13,144 nucleotides of DNA, from NCBI GenBank assembly GCA_934481515.1, contig CAKSPO010000045.1, positions 1 through 13,144 on the forward strand, read 5' to 3'. The translations under genes and the position numbers were made by a program. Under the pieces are notes generated by a model. It had not been told where the DNA came from and made no database searches. It saw only the letters and a list, made by a program, of their open reading frames with translations. Of the stretch, positions 4,893 to 12,712 are shown piece by piece. Positions within the stretch are counted from its first letter, which is position 1; every line of letters starts with the position of its first letter. This stretch comes from an uncultured Eubacteriales bacterium. GTDB taxonomy: Bacteria > Bacillota > Clostridia > Oscillospirales > CAG-272.

Positions 4893-7889
4893 TTATTTGC
4901 GCTTGAGAACCTGCCAGATCAGCGGGAGCATCTTCTCGCACATCAGTTGCATTCCCTTGGCGCCGAGGTGGTTCTGATCGTTGGGAGCCTCCTGGTTTCC
5001 GTATTCCGCGCGGAAAGCGGCGTTGTCCATATCGACACCGGAAACGTTCTTGTCACCCGCATCAATCAGCTTTACGCGGTCATTTGTTGCATACTTCTCG
5101 TTGTACAGATTCTTCATTCCGGCAAGGAACTGATTGGTGGTCAGTCCGTCGGGATTGCGGCTGTTGGAGCCGGCGCGCTCCCACGTGGTGATGAAGATGA
5201 TGGTGGCGTTCGGGTATTTCTTCAGAAGCATTTCCACCATGCAGTTGTATGCGCCAAGCACCGTGGAAGGATCCTTGGAATCGGTGGTTCCGAGCGGAAT
5301 CCCCCAGTTATAGTCGTTGACACCGCCCTCCAGGAAGATCAGGTCTACGTCCTCCGCCTTATCGGTGGTCTTTCCGGAGTAGTTGAAGGAGCCGTAGGAG
5401 GTGCTTCCGAAGCGGTAGTTGGCATCGTTCTTCAGCTTATCATACATGGAGCCTCTGACACTCGCGCCCGCCGGATAAGCACCCGGATTGTAGGCGACCG
5501 TCCAGCCGTTGACACCGAGGTTGGTCAGGTTCCAGCCGCACTGCCGTGCAACAAGGTTGAGCCACTGTCCGACACGGTCAAGATTGTGTCCGCCGAAGAG
5601 GCTGTCCCCGATGGCAAGAACGTTATAATTTTTCAGATTTTGCAGTGCTTCCTCGGTGGGATCCAGCACATACCGGTCGGCAAACTTCTGAAGAATTTCA
5701 CGGTAGGTCTCGCGGAGCAGTGCATCGGCCTCACTGAGGTCGGTGGCATTCAGGAAGAGATGCGCCACCTTTGCGATGCTGCGGGCATGATCCTGCTCCG
5801 CGTAATCGCTGTAGAGGGTAACGGTTTTCTCTCCCTCGGCGGTTGCAATCACGGCGGTCAGGTATCCGATGCCGGCAAATTTGACGGCGTAGTGGCTCTC
5901 CTTCAGGTTTACGAGCGACCCTGCAAAGGTATACGCATTGTCGCTTTCCTCAAACCAATATCCGGCGGTTGCGATCACATCCGCATACTGGACGGAATGG
6001 TTCAGCGTCTCCAGAGCTTCCCTGGTGAATGCCTTGGCTTCCTGCACGTAGGAAAGCGGCGCGATGAGGGTTCCGATGGTGATGGATTTGACCGCACTCT
6101 GGGATTGCAGTGCATTGAACTGTGTTTTGTCGATTGCAGTGCGGAAGCGGAGTCCCGTTTCTGCCTTCAGCCGGGCGGAAGCACCGGCACCGGTGGCAAG
6201 TCTGACGCGGTGGGTGACGACGGTCATGCCGTCCGTTGCCGCGACCTTCGGCTCGGTGGTCACAGATGTTTCGCCGTTCTTGGGCGTGATTTCCGCATAC
6301 AGGTATTGCCCGTCGCCGTCCGCAAGGTTGAGCTTCGCGCCGGCGTAGGTGTTGATTTCCTTGCCGTCCACCGTCACCTTCATGGCTCCGGGGGAGACAT
6401 CGGTCGTCTCAAAGTTGACCAGCTCAAAGTCGATATATGCGGTGTTCTCGTTTTCCGTATCGGTGTAGGTGCCGGTCTTGTTGCATTTGGTGACAAGCAG
6501 CTTGTTTGCATCCACGGTAAAGCCGGGAAGCGCCTTGGACTGGAGCGGAACCTCCGTTGCGGTCGTCTCACCGTTCAGCTCAACACGGTAGGTTGCGGTC
6601 TCGCGGTCAATGATGAGCTTCAGGTTGTTCCATGTATCGAACAGGAACTGTCCGCCCACGGTTTTTCTTTCCTCGGTGGCCATGGTTCCGGTGTCCAGAC
6701 GAATCAGCAGAATGTCCACCCAGCTGGTCGCGACCCCGTTGTTCTTGATTGCGGCAAACTGAATCTGGCTGGTGTATGCCTCCTTCGCCTGCGGGAAACG
6801 GATGTTGGCTTCCATGACGATGTACTGTTTTTCTTCCGTCACGGCATTGTGCTTGACGGTGGTCGCCTTATCGTAATTTGCCTTCACATACGGAACGTGG
6901 AGATAGGCATGGGTGCCTTCCGTTTTCTGCGCGTACACGGGGGTCAGTGCGGCATAGGATTGCAGTGCCTTCTTTGCTGCCGCAACACCGGCAATCTCAT
7001 CCTCGGTCGCTGCGGTAACGCGGATGTCGTCAACACCGATGGTTCCGTTGAAGACGGAGGCATCGGAGGAGTTGTTGAAATTCCGCGGGATGTGCCACGG
7101 GTTGAAAGCGGACATTCCCTTGGTATATGCGGTGCTCTGCTCATCCGAAACGGCAAGCGAACCATTGACGAAAACGTCATACTTTCCGGTGGAAAGATCA
7201 TATACCACGCGCATCTCATTCCATGCGTCGGTGGTGAAGGGGTTGGTCCTGACGACCTTCCCGCCACGGCTTGCCATGATTTTCGGATTGGTGCCGAGTT
7301 CAATATTGGTCAGATAGTCCCATTCCTTGGTAACAGACTGCAGCCCGCCTTTTGCATCGGCAGGAAGATAATACTTCCAGGAAAGCACGACAGTGGAGGT
7401 GGGGCTACTTTCCTTGGTGATGATCTTTCCGAAGGAAATGAAGCTGTCTTTGATGTTGAGCGGTGTTTTCGGTGCTGCGGCACTTGCAAGCATCAGATGA
7501 TCCAGCGTTCCGGAATAGACCGGAATGGCGGTGCCGTTATAGGAAATGGTGCCGATCTGGTTCTTTTCCACCTTCTCGGTCACGTCGTAGGTGCCGGAAG
7601 CGCAGGTGAATTTTCCGTCGGCGTAGGTTCCGGAAATCCACGTCTTACTGGCAGACTGAATCCAGTAAACCGTCTCCCCGGTGGTGTCAAAGCCGTTGAC
7701 ATAGTGCAGCGCCCCATCCTTCACATAGGAGAGCGACGGGAAATCTGCGGGCTTTGAAAAGTCCGAAAAGTCCTCGCGGTACAGCTCAGTTCCCTCTGCC
7801 GCAGTCGCGGGCAATGCGATGACGGGTACAAACAGAAGCACCGCCAGCATCAGCGACAGGGCGCGGAGAACGCTTTTTCTTTTATTCAT
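4893..7889 (-). CDS. Secreted multidomain SGNH/GDSL hydrolase with LamG-like domains
   Basis: A 998-aa exported protein. Residues 1-31 are a Sec signal peptide: MNKRK, a hydrophobic core, then cleavage near ATAA-EG. Two beta-rich, concanavalin/LamG-like regions follow at about 34-295 and 310-495, then a short beta region (about 497-553). Residues about 555-744 are a module with the signatures TGLRFRT, GTLIAP and RSIAKVA that I recognise as recurrent in clostridial surface proteins but cannot name. The C-terminal SGNH esterase domain has block I GDSL (761-764, nucleophile Ser763), block II Gly792 in NLGVNG, block III Asn858 in GGVND and block V Asp971/His974 in DQNHLG, so the catalytic set looks complete. 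Known relatives remove acyl groups from glycans. No dockerin, LPXTG or SLH anchor is seen. The ATG has GGAG upstream. Confidence 0.9.
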   Translation of the reverse strand: MNKRKSVLRALSLMLAVLLFVPVIALPATAAEGTELYREDFSDFSKPADFPSLSYVKDGALHYVNGFDTTGETVYWIQSASKTWISGTYADGKFTCASGTYDVTEKVEKNQIGTISYNGTAIPVYSGTLDHLMLASAAAPKTPLNIKDSFISFGKIITKESSPTSTVVLSWKYYLPADAKGGLQSVTKEWDYLTNIELGTNPKIMASRGGKVVRTNPFTTDAWNEMRVVYDLSTGKYDVFVNGSLAVSDEQSTAYTKGMSAFNPWHIPRNFNNSSDASVFNGTIGVDDIRVTAATEDEIAGVAAAKKALQSYAALTPVYAQKTEGTHAYLHVPYVKANYDKATTVKHNAVTEEKQYIVMEANIRFPQAKEAYTSQIQFAAIKNNGVATSWVDILLIRLDTGTMATEERKTVGGQFLFDTWNNLKLIIDRETATYRVELNGETTATEVPLQSKALPGFTVDANKLLVTKCNKTGTYTDTENENTAYIDFELVNFETTDVSPGAMKVTVDGKEINTYAGAKLNLADGDGQYLYAEITPKNGETSVTTEPKVAATDGMTVVTHRVRLATGAGASARLKAETGLRFRTAIDKTQFNALQSQSAVKSITIGTLIAPLSYVQEAKAFTREALETLNHSVQYADVIATAGYWFEESDNAYTFAGSLVNLKESHYAVKFAGIGYLTAVIATAEGEKTVTLYSDYAEQDHARSIAKVAHLFLNATDLSEADALLRETYREILQKFADRYVLDPTEEALQNLKNYNVLAIGDSLFGGHNLDRVGQWLNLVARQCGWNLTNLGVNGWTVAYNPGAYPAGASVRGSMYDKLKNDANYRFGSTSYGSFNYSGKTTDKAEDVDLIFLEGGVNDYNWGIPLGTTDSKDPSTVLGAYNCMVEMLLKKYPNATIIFITTWERAGSNSRNPDGLTTNQFLAGMKNLYNEKYATNDRVKLIDAGDKNVSGVDMDNAAFRAEYGNQEAPNDQNHLGAKGMQLMCEKMLPLIWQVLKRK

Positions 7890-7931
7890 GGTCTGCTCCT
7901 TCCGATCTGTTCAGATCCGATGTATTTGAAC

Positions 7932-7961
7932 GGTACCCCGTCGGTTCTGCCGTGGGGCACC
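7932..7961 (-). other. Hairpin at the 5' end of the SGNH transcript
   Basis: GGTACCCC (7932-7939) and GGGGCACC (7954-7961) can pair with one mismatch. The stem begins within a few bases of the expected transcription start, so it would cap the 5' end of the mRNA and might protect it. A second inverted repeat, GATCTG-TT-CAGATC (7904-7917), lies close to the ribosome binding site. Confidence 0.45.
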
Positions 7962-7970
7962 GCACCTATT

Positions 7971-7999
7971 ATTATATAGATTCCACAAATCGTTGTCAA
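7971..7999 (-). promoter_or_regulatory. Consensus promoter of the SGNH operon
   Basis: On the minus strand: perfect TTGACA (7999-7994), a 17-nt spacer and perfect TATAAT (7976-7971). The expected 5' untranslated region is about 75 nt. A promoter this close to consensus suggests strong transcription unless repressed. Confidence 0.92.
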
Positions 8000-8275
8000 G
8001 AATTTGTTTTCATTTGTGCAAATTTCGTCACAATCACAACAGGTCAGGAAAAGGTGCTCTGTTTTGCGAGGTGCGCGACGGCTTCTGCTTGTGCACTTTT
8101 TACAGTTGGTTTTCCGTTGACACGCCACAAAATCCGGACAGAAACGATAAGCAAAAAAAGGCGGCATTCAATCTGAGAAAAAAAACGCTGCGCGATGGCG
8201 AAAAAAGATTTTCAAGAAAAATAGTCGGGATGAAAAAACAATTTTTCCGGCGTTACGCAAGCGTTCCGGTTTCCA
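8000..8275. other. Intergenic stretch without recognised features
   Basis: No frame here has a believable start, ribosome binding site or protein-like composition. The plus-strand reading frames contain only short Lys/Arg-rich peptides. The second half (8140-8240) is A-rich on the plus strand. No RNA family or terminator was recognised. Confidence 0.5.
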
Positions 8276-8340
8276 CCTAAACCGTAGGAAGCAGGCATAG
8301 CCTCGCGGGGTCTGCCCGCCCGTTTGCACGGAGTTCGCGG
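8276..8340 (+). repeat. Diverged copy of the dispersed palindromic repeat
   Basis: CCGTAGG followed by CGGGGTCTGCCCGCCCGTTTG then GAGTTCGCGG keeps the order of the family (GTAGGGGC, CGGGGTCAACCCGCCCGTTTG, ATTCG), but the left arm is replaced by unrelated bases. It is probably an old, decayed copy. Confidence 0.45.
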
Positions 8341-8395
8341 AATGTTGGGAAGGTGCACCAACAAGTGCCTTTTAAGGGAGCGGTTTCGGTGTCAT

Positions 8396-8517
8396 AAATA
8401 AAAATTCCGGCGTGGGAATGCCGCCGGGATGGTTGTTCGAATTTCGTAGGATCGGCGGGTAGACCCCGCCCCTGCCGGAAAAAGCGGGATGGAAAAGAAG
8501 GTGGCTCTCCACGGCAA
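8396..8517 (-). repeat. Dispersed palindromic repeat with terminator-like end, copy e
   Basis: Aligns along its length with 12585-12712. The block AAAAAGCGGGATGGAAAAGA (8479-8498) is identical in the two, and GGCTCTCC and CGGCAA close the unit. Read on the minus strand the order is conserved flank, GGCGGGGTCTACCCGCC palindrome, linker, then a CCGGCG (8427-8422)/CGCCGG (8412-8407) hairpin followed by AATTTTTATTT. The last part has the form of an intrinsic terminator. Confidence 0.8.
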
Positions 8518-8523
8518 CGCTCC

Positions 8524-8573
8524 CGCCATTGATGCTTTTTGCGCAGTGCGCCATTGATGCTTTTTGCGCAGTG
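8524..8573. repeat. Perfect 25-bp tandem repeat, two copies
   Basis: The 25-bp unit at 8524-8548 (starts CGCCATTGATGC, ends TTTTTGCGCAGTG) is repeated exactly at 8549-8573. It lies between the repeat copy and the terminator. Two units only, with no spacer pattern, so it is not a CRISPR array. Confidence 0.97.
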
Positions 8574-8626
8574 GCTTGCAACCATCTGACGTGCTGTAAA
8601 ATACATCGTACTGTCCTATCAAAGTG

Positions 8627-8673
8627 CCGCCGCGCTGTTTTCCAATAAAGGAAACAGCGCGGCGGTCTTTTTT
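8627..8673 (+). terminator. Strong plus-strand intrinsic terminator without an evident gene
   Basis: A 14-bp perfect stem, CCGCCGCGCTGTTT (8627-8640) with AAACAGCGCGGCGG (8652-8665), is extended by a CC/GG pair and followed by TCTTTTTT. The U-run is on the plus strand, yet the only neighbouring gene that ends here (beta-galactosidase) is on the minus strand, where CACTTTGAT follows the stem. It may still act as a poor terminator for that gene. Confidence 0.85.
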
Positions 8674-8709
8674 GAGCGGTTTGCAAAATAAGAAGCGACG
8701 AACCTCCTC

Positions 8710-11703
8710 TCACTTTTCCCCGGATGCCGGACAGGAGATGCGAAGCCGGAAATCAATCTGCTCGCCCGGATGGATCCGGCAGGAAGCAAGCGGCAGCTGA
8801 CCGCCGCAGGAAGCCGACCCGACACCGCTCATACGGTGATCCACCCAGAGAAAATGTCCGGTGGGAATCAGATCCTTCCGGTGCGCCGCTGTCGCGATCT
8901 GATGCAGGTCGTATTCCGATGCGGCAAAAGAAAAATCACCTTCTATCTGAAGCGTACATCCCGCCGTCCGAAGAGAAAGCCGTTTGGTCCCGGTATGGCT
9001 TCCGCTCTCCTGCGGCTTTTCATATGCGCCGGTGGGATCGTCCTGCCGATAGGAATACCAACCGAGCAACGCATGTGCCCGTTTGTCCTCATAGCATTCC
9101 GCAGGACCGTATCCGAAGTAGTCAAGCCCGGTCACCGGTTGCAGAAACGAAAAGAGATAACCATAGCGCGGCAGGAAATACGGAAGTGCTTCGGACACCT
9201 TCGCATGCTGGATCATCTCCATGCTCCCGTCGCCGTGGATTCGGTATTCCAGTGTTCCTGTGGTGATGGGAAGCCTGCCCTGTACGGAAAAACGGAAATC
9301 CCCGGAAATACACAGTGCATTCTCCCGGATTTCCCATGCAAGACCATGCACCGAAAGCTCCGGATATTCAATGTTGCCGAACGAAGCGGTATTCCGCCAC
9401 ATTCCGGCGACCGAAGTTCCGCAGGTCGCGGCATTGTCATTGTCGGTCGGCGCACGGAAACAGTTCCACGTCACCGGAGCGGCAAGGAGCGGCTGTCCCC
9501 GAACCGTCATTTCACAAAGCATGCCACTGTCCCTCCGGAAAGCATAAGAAAAATCCTTTCCGAAAACCCTGATACTGCCCCCTGTCACCATCACTTCGGG
9601 AAGCGGAAGTGCCGTTACAGCTTCCTTTTTGCGCTCGGAGAGCAGGAAGGAAAACGCCGCCACCGGATGTCCCGCCGGTGCCCATGCGGTATTCCGGCGC
9701 GTTTCGGAGGTCAGATACAAGACCGCGTCGGTTCCGTCCCAATTTCCGGTGGGAAGCGGAAATACAACGCTTTCTCCGGGTGCGCAGGAAAGCGCCGCTT
9801 CTCCACAGGCGCATTCTTTCCCGTCCGCGACCACCTTCCACGTCAAGCGATACCGGTTCAGATCGCAAAAAGCGCTCCGGTTCTCTACCGTCACCATCCC
9901 GTTCGCGGCGTAGCTTGCCCGGATGGGTGCAAACACCGCCTTTGCTTCCTCCAGCGCGGAATGTGCCTGCCGATCCGGCGTCACCAAACCATCCATGCAA
10001 ATATTGCCGCGGTGATGATGTTCACCGAAATCCCCGCCGTAGCCCCAGTACGGGATTCCGTTCCGGTCGGTCAGAGGAAGCGCATGATCGCACCATTCCC
10101 AAATAAAACCGCCGGCATAACGCGGATGACTCCGGATGACCTCGTCATAAAAGCGCAGATCGCCACAGCTGTTTCCCATCGCATGTGTGTATTCGCACAA
10201 AAGGAGCGACAGCCCTGTCGTATCTGTTTTCAGCCAATCCCGCATTTCCTCCAGATTCATATACATCCGACTGGAAAAACCGAAAGTTTTCCGGAGCCAT
10301 GCAAGTTCCGCTTCGTCAAAATCCGCTACCTTCCCGCTCCAGCCTTCATAATGGAGCAGACGGGACGGATCCTCCGCCCGCAGAAAATCGGCTTCCCGCC
10401 GCAGATTTTCTCCCCACGAGGATTCATTGCCAAGTGACCAGATGCAAACGGAGGTCACATTTTTCAGCGCTTCGTACATTCTGACCACACGGTCATGGAT
10501 CGCTCCCGCAAAAAGCGTATCTCCGACGATTTTCTCAAAACCGCCGACATAGCTGCATCCGTGACATTCCAGATCCGCCTCGCTCAGCACATAAAAGCCG
10601 AATTCATCGCACAGTTCGTAAAAACGCGGATCGTTTGGATAATGCGAAGTGCGGATTGCATTGATATTGTTCCGCTTCATCATGGCAAGCTCCTCCCGCA
10701 TCCTTGCCACCGGCGTGGTGTAACCGGTATCCGGGAACATATCATGACGGTTGACTCCGCAGAGCTTAACCGCTTTTCCGTTGACCCGGAAAACACCGCC
10801 GCTCACGGAGGCCTCCCGGAACCCGAACCGCAACCGAATCAATTCCCCGCCGCAAGCCAGCGTCAGATCATACAATTGCGGCTCCTCGGCGCTCCAAAGA
10901 AGCGGTTGACTGAGCGAGAGCACCGCGCGCCCGCCGGACAGTGAAGCGCGGCAAAGCCGCTTCCCGTCCTTCCCGATCTCCGCCGTGACCGGAAGCTCTG
11001 CAATCGCCGCAACCTCCACCGTGCCGTCGTTTGCAGTACGGATGTGAAAATCCGAGATCCCGCCCACCTGCCGCTCCAAAAGATAGACGTCCCGGAACAG
11101 TCCCGACAAACGGATCTTATCCTGATCGTCAAGATAGCTCCCCGAGCACCATTTCAGCACCAGCACGCAAAGGCGGTTGGTGCCGGCTCTCAGGAAGCCG
11201 GTCACGTCAAAGGAACTGTCGCAGTGCGGACATTCCCCGTAGCCAACAAAATTTCCGTTCATCCAGACTGCAACACAGCTGTCCTTCCCTTCAAAGTGCA
11301 ATTCGTACCGCTTTCCCGCGCGCGGGATTACCGAAAACTCCCGGATATAAGCCGCGCAAGGATTTTTCTCCGGAACCAGTGGCGGCTCAAACAGGAACGG
11401 ATAGGGGGAGCTTTGGTACTGTGCGGCATCCGCGCCATGCAACTGCCACATCTCCGGCACCGTCACCGTGGAAAAGGAGGAATCGTCAAAGCCGTTTTTA
11501 TAAAAATCGTCCATATCATATATGGATTCCCGGTAGCAAAAACGCCACGTCCCGTTCAGAGAGTGAAAGAAGGCGGACTCCTCCCGCGGCAAACCGCATT
11601 TTTCTTCCGATTCAAAAGGAATCAGGTAGGAATGTGACTTGATTTCATGCAGTCGAAAGAGATTCGGGTCCTGGTGCAGTCGGAATTCGGATAGTGTTTT
11701 CAT
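8710..11703 (-). CDS. lacZ: Beta-galactosidase, glycoside hydrolase family 2 (LacZ type)
   Basis: A 997-aa protein, close to the usual LacZ length. The order is an N-terminal sugar-binding jelly roll (about 40-210, with GLFRDVYL at 201-208), an immunoglobulin-like domain (about 215-300), a TIM barrel (about 305-590), a further beta domain and the LacZ C-terminal domain (about 715-990). Active-site elements are visible: NRHDMFPDTG (318-327), RTSHYPNDP (351-359), the acid/base Glu427 in SLGNESS, the nucleophile Glu504 in LCEYTHAMGNS, and GGFIWEWCDHAL (531-542). No signal peptide, so it is cytoplasmic and acts on imported beta-galactosides. The ATG at 11703 has AGGGGG upstream; a TTG 21 nt earlier would place that site inside the gene. 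It is divergent from an AraC-type regulator. The natural substrate (lactose or a plant or mucin galactoside) is unknown. Confidence 0.95.
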   Translation of the reverse strand: MKTLSEFRLHQDPNLFRLHEIKSHSYLIPFESEEKCGLPREESAFFHSLNGTWRFCYRESIYDMDDFYKNGFDDSSFSTVTVPEMWQLHGADAAQYQSSPYPFLFEPPLVPEKNPCAAYIREFSVIPRAGKRYELHFEGKDSCVAVWMNGNFVGYGECPHCDSSFDVTGFLRAGTNRLCVLVLKWCSGSYLDDQDKIRLSGLFRDVYLLERQVGGISDFHIRTANDGTVEVAAIAELPVTAEIGKDGKRLCRASLSGGRAVLSLSQPLLWSAEEPQLYDLTLACGGELIRLRFGFREASVSGGVFRVNGKAVKLCGVNRHDMFPDTGYTTPVARMREELAMMKRNNINAIRTSHYPNDPRFYELCDEFGFYVLSEADLECHGCSYVGGFEKIVGDTLFAGAIHDRVVRMYEALKNVTSVCIWSLGNESSWGENLRREADFLRAEDPSRLLHYEGWSGKVADFDEAELAWLRKTFGFSSRMYMNLEEMRDWLKTDTTGLSLLLCEYTHAMGNSCGDLRFYDEVIRSHPRYAGGFIWEWCDHALPLTDRNGIPYWGYGGDFGEHHHRGNICMDGLVTPDRQAHSALEEAKAVFAPIRASYAANGMVTVENRSAFCDLNRYRLTWKVVADGKECACGEAALSCAPGESVVFPLPTGNWDGTDAVLYLTSETRRNTAWAPAGHPVAAFSFLLSERKKEAVTALPLPEVMVTGGSIRVFGKDFSYAFRRDSGMLCEMTVRGQPLLAAPVTWNCFRAPTDNDNAATCGTSVAGMWRNTASFGNIEYPELSVHGLAWEIRENALCISGDFRFSVQGRLPITTGTLEYRIHGDGSMEMIQHAKVSEALPYFLPRYGYLFSFLQPVTGLDYFGYGPAECYEDKRAHALLGWYSYRQDDPTGAYEKPQESGSHTGTKRLSLRTAGCTLQIEGDFSFAASEYDLHQIATAAHRKDLIPTGHFLWVDHRMSGVGSASCGGQLPLASCRIHPGEQIDFRLRISCPASGEK

Positions 11704-11738
11704 TGGAGTGCCCCCTATTGACAACCGTTTCTGTCTGT

Positions 11739-11767
11739 AGTATACTGGACCCGTCCCTTTCTGTAAA
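11739..11767 (-). promoter_or_regulatory. Promoter of the beta-galactosidase gene
   Basis: On the minus strand: TTTACA (11767-11762), 17-nt spacer, TATACT (11744-11739), about 36 nt before the start codon. The -35 box overlaps one of two direct repeats that may bind the AraC-type regulator. Confidence 0.82.
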
Positions 11768-11790
11768 TATGAAATTCAGGTAAATTATAA
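11763..11790. promoter_or_regulatory. Candidate AraC-type operator, direct repeats
   Basis: GTAAATATGAA (11763-11773) and GTAAATTATAA (11780-11790) are direct repeats 17 bp apart between the two divergent genes. AraC-family proteins bind direct repeats near -35 boxes, and the first repeat overlaps the beta-galactosidase -35. The region is AT-rich, so chance similarity is possible. Confidence 0.4.
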
Positions 11791-11818
11791 AAATTCTACA
11801 CAAAACACGGAGGATGCT

Positions 11819-12583
11819 ATGCAAGATTCCGATTCCTTACCGATTTTTATGGTGACTGCCGGAAAGAACCACCTTCAGGAACCGCGCAACCGCCCGCACG
11901 GCACGCCCTTCCACCATCTTTTATACATCGAACAAGGAGAGGGGCTGTTTGAAACGCCTGCGCAGAAGCATTGCCTTTCCGCAGGCACAATGCTGTTTAT
12001 CCAAAAGGATTTTCCGGTCTCCTACCGTGGCACCACACCGGATTTCCGGACGGCGTGGATTACCTTCGACGGCTCCGGTGCCGCGTCCCTGCTCTCCTAT
12101 TTTCACGCGGAAGCATTTTCTGACTGCGCAGGAGAGGCGCTTTATCCGGAGCTTTTGCACTGCGAACGGCTTTTCAACCGTCTTGTCGACAAGGCTGAGC
12201 AATCCGCCGCCGTATACCGTCTTGCAGTCTCTTATTTCCTGACGCGAAAGAACGCATTCCGGACACCCCCGGTTGCCAGAGCGCTGGCGTTTCTCCGGGC
12301 AAACTACAGTGAGGATTTGTCCGTCGCAGAAATCGCCTCTGCCGCCGGAGTTTCCCAATCCCTCCTGTTTCGCCTGTTTCGCGAAAGTGAGCAACGCACC
12401 CCGGCGGAAATGCTATGCAATATCCGGATGGAAAACGCCAAGCGTTTACTCTGCGATCGAAAGAAAAAAATCGGAGAAATCGCCGCGCTTTGCGGCTTTT
12501 CGGACTTTGCATACTTTTGCAAGGTATTCAGAGAAAAAACCGGAACAACGCCCGCCGCGTGGCGCAAGAGTGTACTCGATTGA
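11819..12583 (+). CDS. AraC-family transcriptional regulator
   Basis: A 254-aa protein with the normal two-domain layout. Residues about 10-95 are a cupin-like sensor domain (HLLYIEQGEGLFETP at 33-47, LSAGTMLFIQKDFPVSYR at 53-70), the type that binds a sugar. A helical linker follows. The AraC DNA-binding domain has helix-turn-helix 1 at about 166-187 (LSVAEIASAAGVSQSLLFRL) and helix-turn-helix 2 at about 217-238 (IGEIAALCGFSDFAYFCKVF), closing with the family signature REKTGTTPAAWR (238-249). The ATG follows GGAGG at good spacing. It lies 115 bp from and divergent to the GH2 gene, so it most likely activates beta-galactosidase in response to a galactoside or breakdown product. The ligand is inferred from the neighbour only. 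Confidence 0.94.
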   Translation: MQDSDSLPIFMVTAGKNHLQEPRNRPHGTPFHHLLYIEQGEGLFETPAQKHCLSAGTMLFIQKDFPVSYRGTTPDFRTAWITFDGSGAASLLSYFHAEAFSDCAGEALYPELLHCERLFNRLVDKAEQSAAVYRLAVSYFLTRKNAFRTPPVARALAFLRANYSEDLSVAEIASAAGVSQSLLFRLFRESEQRTPAEMLCNIRMENAKRLLCDRKKKIGEIAALCGFSDFAYFCKVFREKTGTTPAAWRKSVLD

Positions 12584-12584
12584 T

Positions 12585-12614
12585 GAAAAAAACCGGCGGG
12601 GTGAGTGCCGCCGG
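12585..12614 (-). terminator. Terminator-like hairpin of the repeat, minus strand
   Basis: Read on the minus strand, CCGGCGG (12614-12608), an 8-nt loop and CCGCCGG (12599-12593) are followed by TTTTTTTC. It starts 2 nt after the AraC stop but faces the wrong way for that gene. No minus-strand gene lies to the right, so it seems to be part of the repeat unit. Confidence 0.75.
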
Positions 12615-12712
12615 AACGGTCGTGCGAATTCCTTAGGAACGGGCGGGTAGACCCCGCCCTGTCAGAAAAAGCGGGATGGAAAAGAAGATGGCTCTCCGCG
12701 GCAAAGAAGCGG
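12585..12712 (-). repeat. Dispersed palindromic repeat with terminator-like end, copy f
   Basis: The same element as at 8396-8517, in the same orientation: conserved flank (AAAAAGCGGGATGGAAAAGA at 12666-12685, GGCTCTCC, CGGCAA), GGGCGGGTAGACCCCGCCC palindrome, AATTCC-TTAGGAA linker, then the CCGGCGG hairpin with T-run. It lies directly after the AraC gene. Confidence 0.85.

Noticed and set aside
4806..7757. 983-aa open frame on the plus strand
   Set aside because: It lies opposite the SGNH gene along its length. The minus frame has a signal peptide, catalytic blocks, ribosome binding site and promoter; the plus frame gives no recognisable protein.
8524..8573. Possible CRISPR array
   Set aside because: Only two adjoining 25-bp units without spacers, and no cas gene.
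8372..8713. 113-aa minus-strand frame just after the beta-galactosidase gene, with AGGAGG nearby
   Set aside because: The AGGAGG is not followed by an ATG, and the frame runs through the terminator hairpin, the 25-bp tandem repeat and the dispersed repeat. Its product has no protein-like pattern.
8770..10437. 555-aa open frame on the plus strand
   Set aside because: Antisense to the GH2 gene, whose catalytic motifs are intact. The plus frame is rich in Arg, Pro and Cys without domain signals.
11704..11724. TTG start giving beta-galactosidase seven more residues
   Set aside because: It would place the AGGGGG ribosome binding site inside the gene; the ATG at 11703 is well placed behind it.
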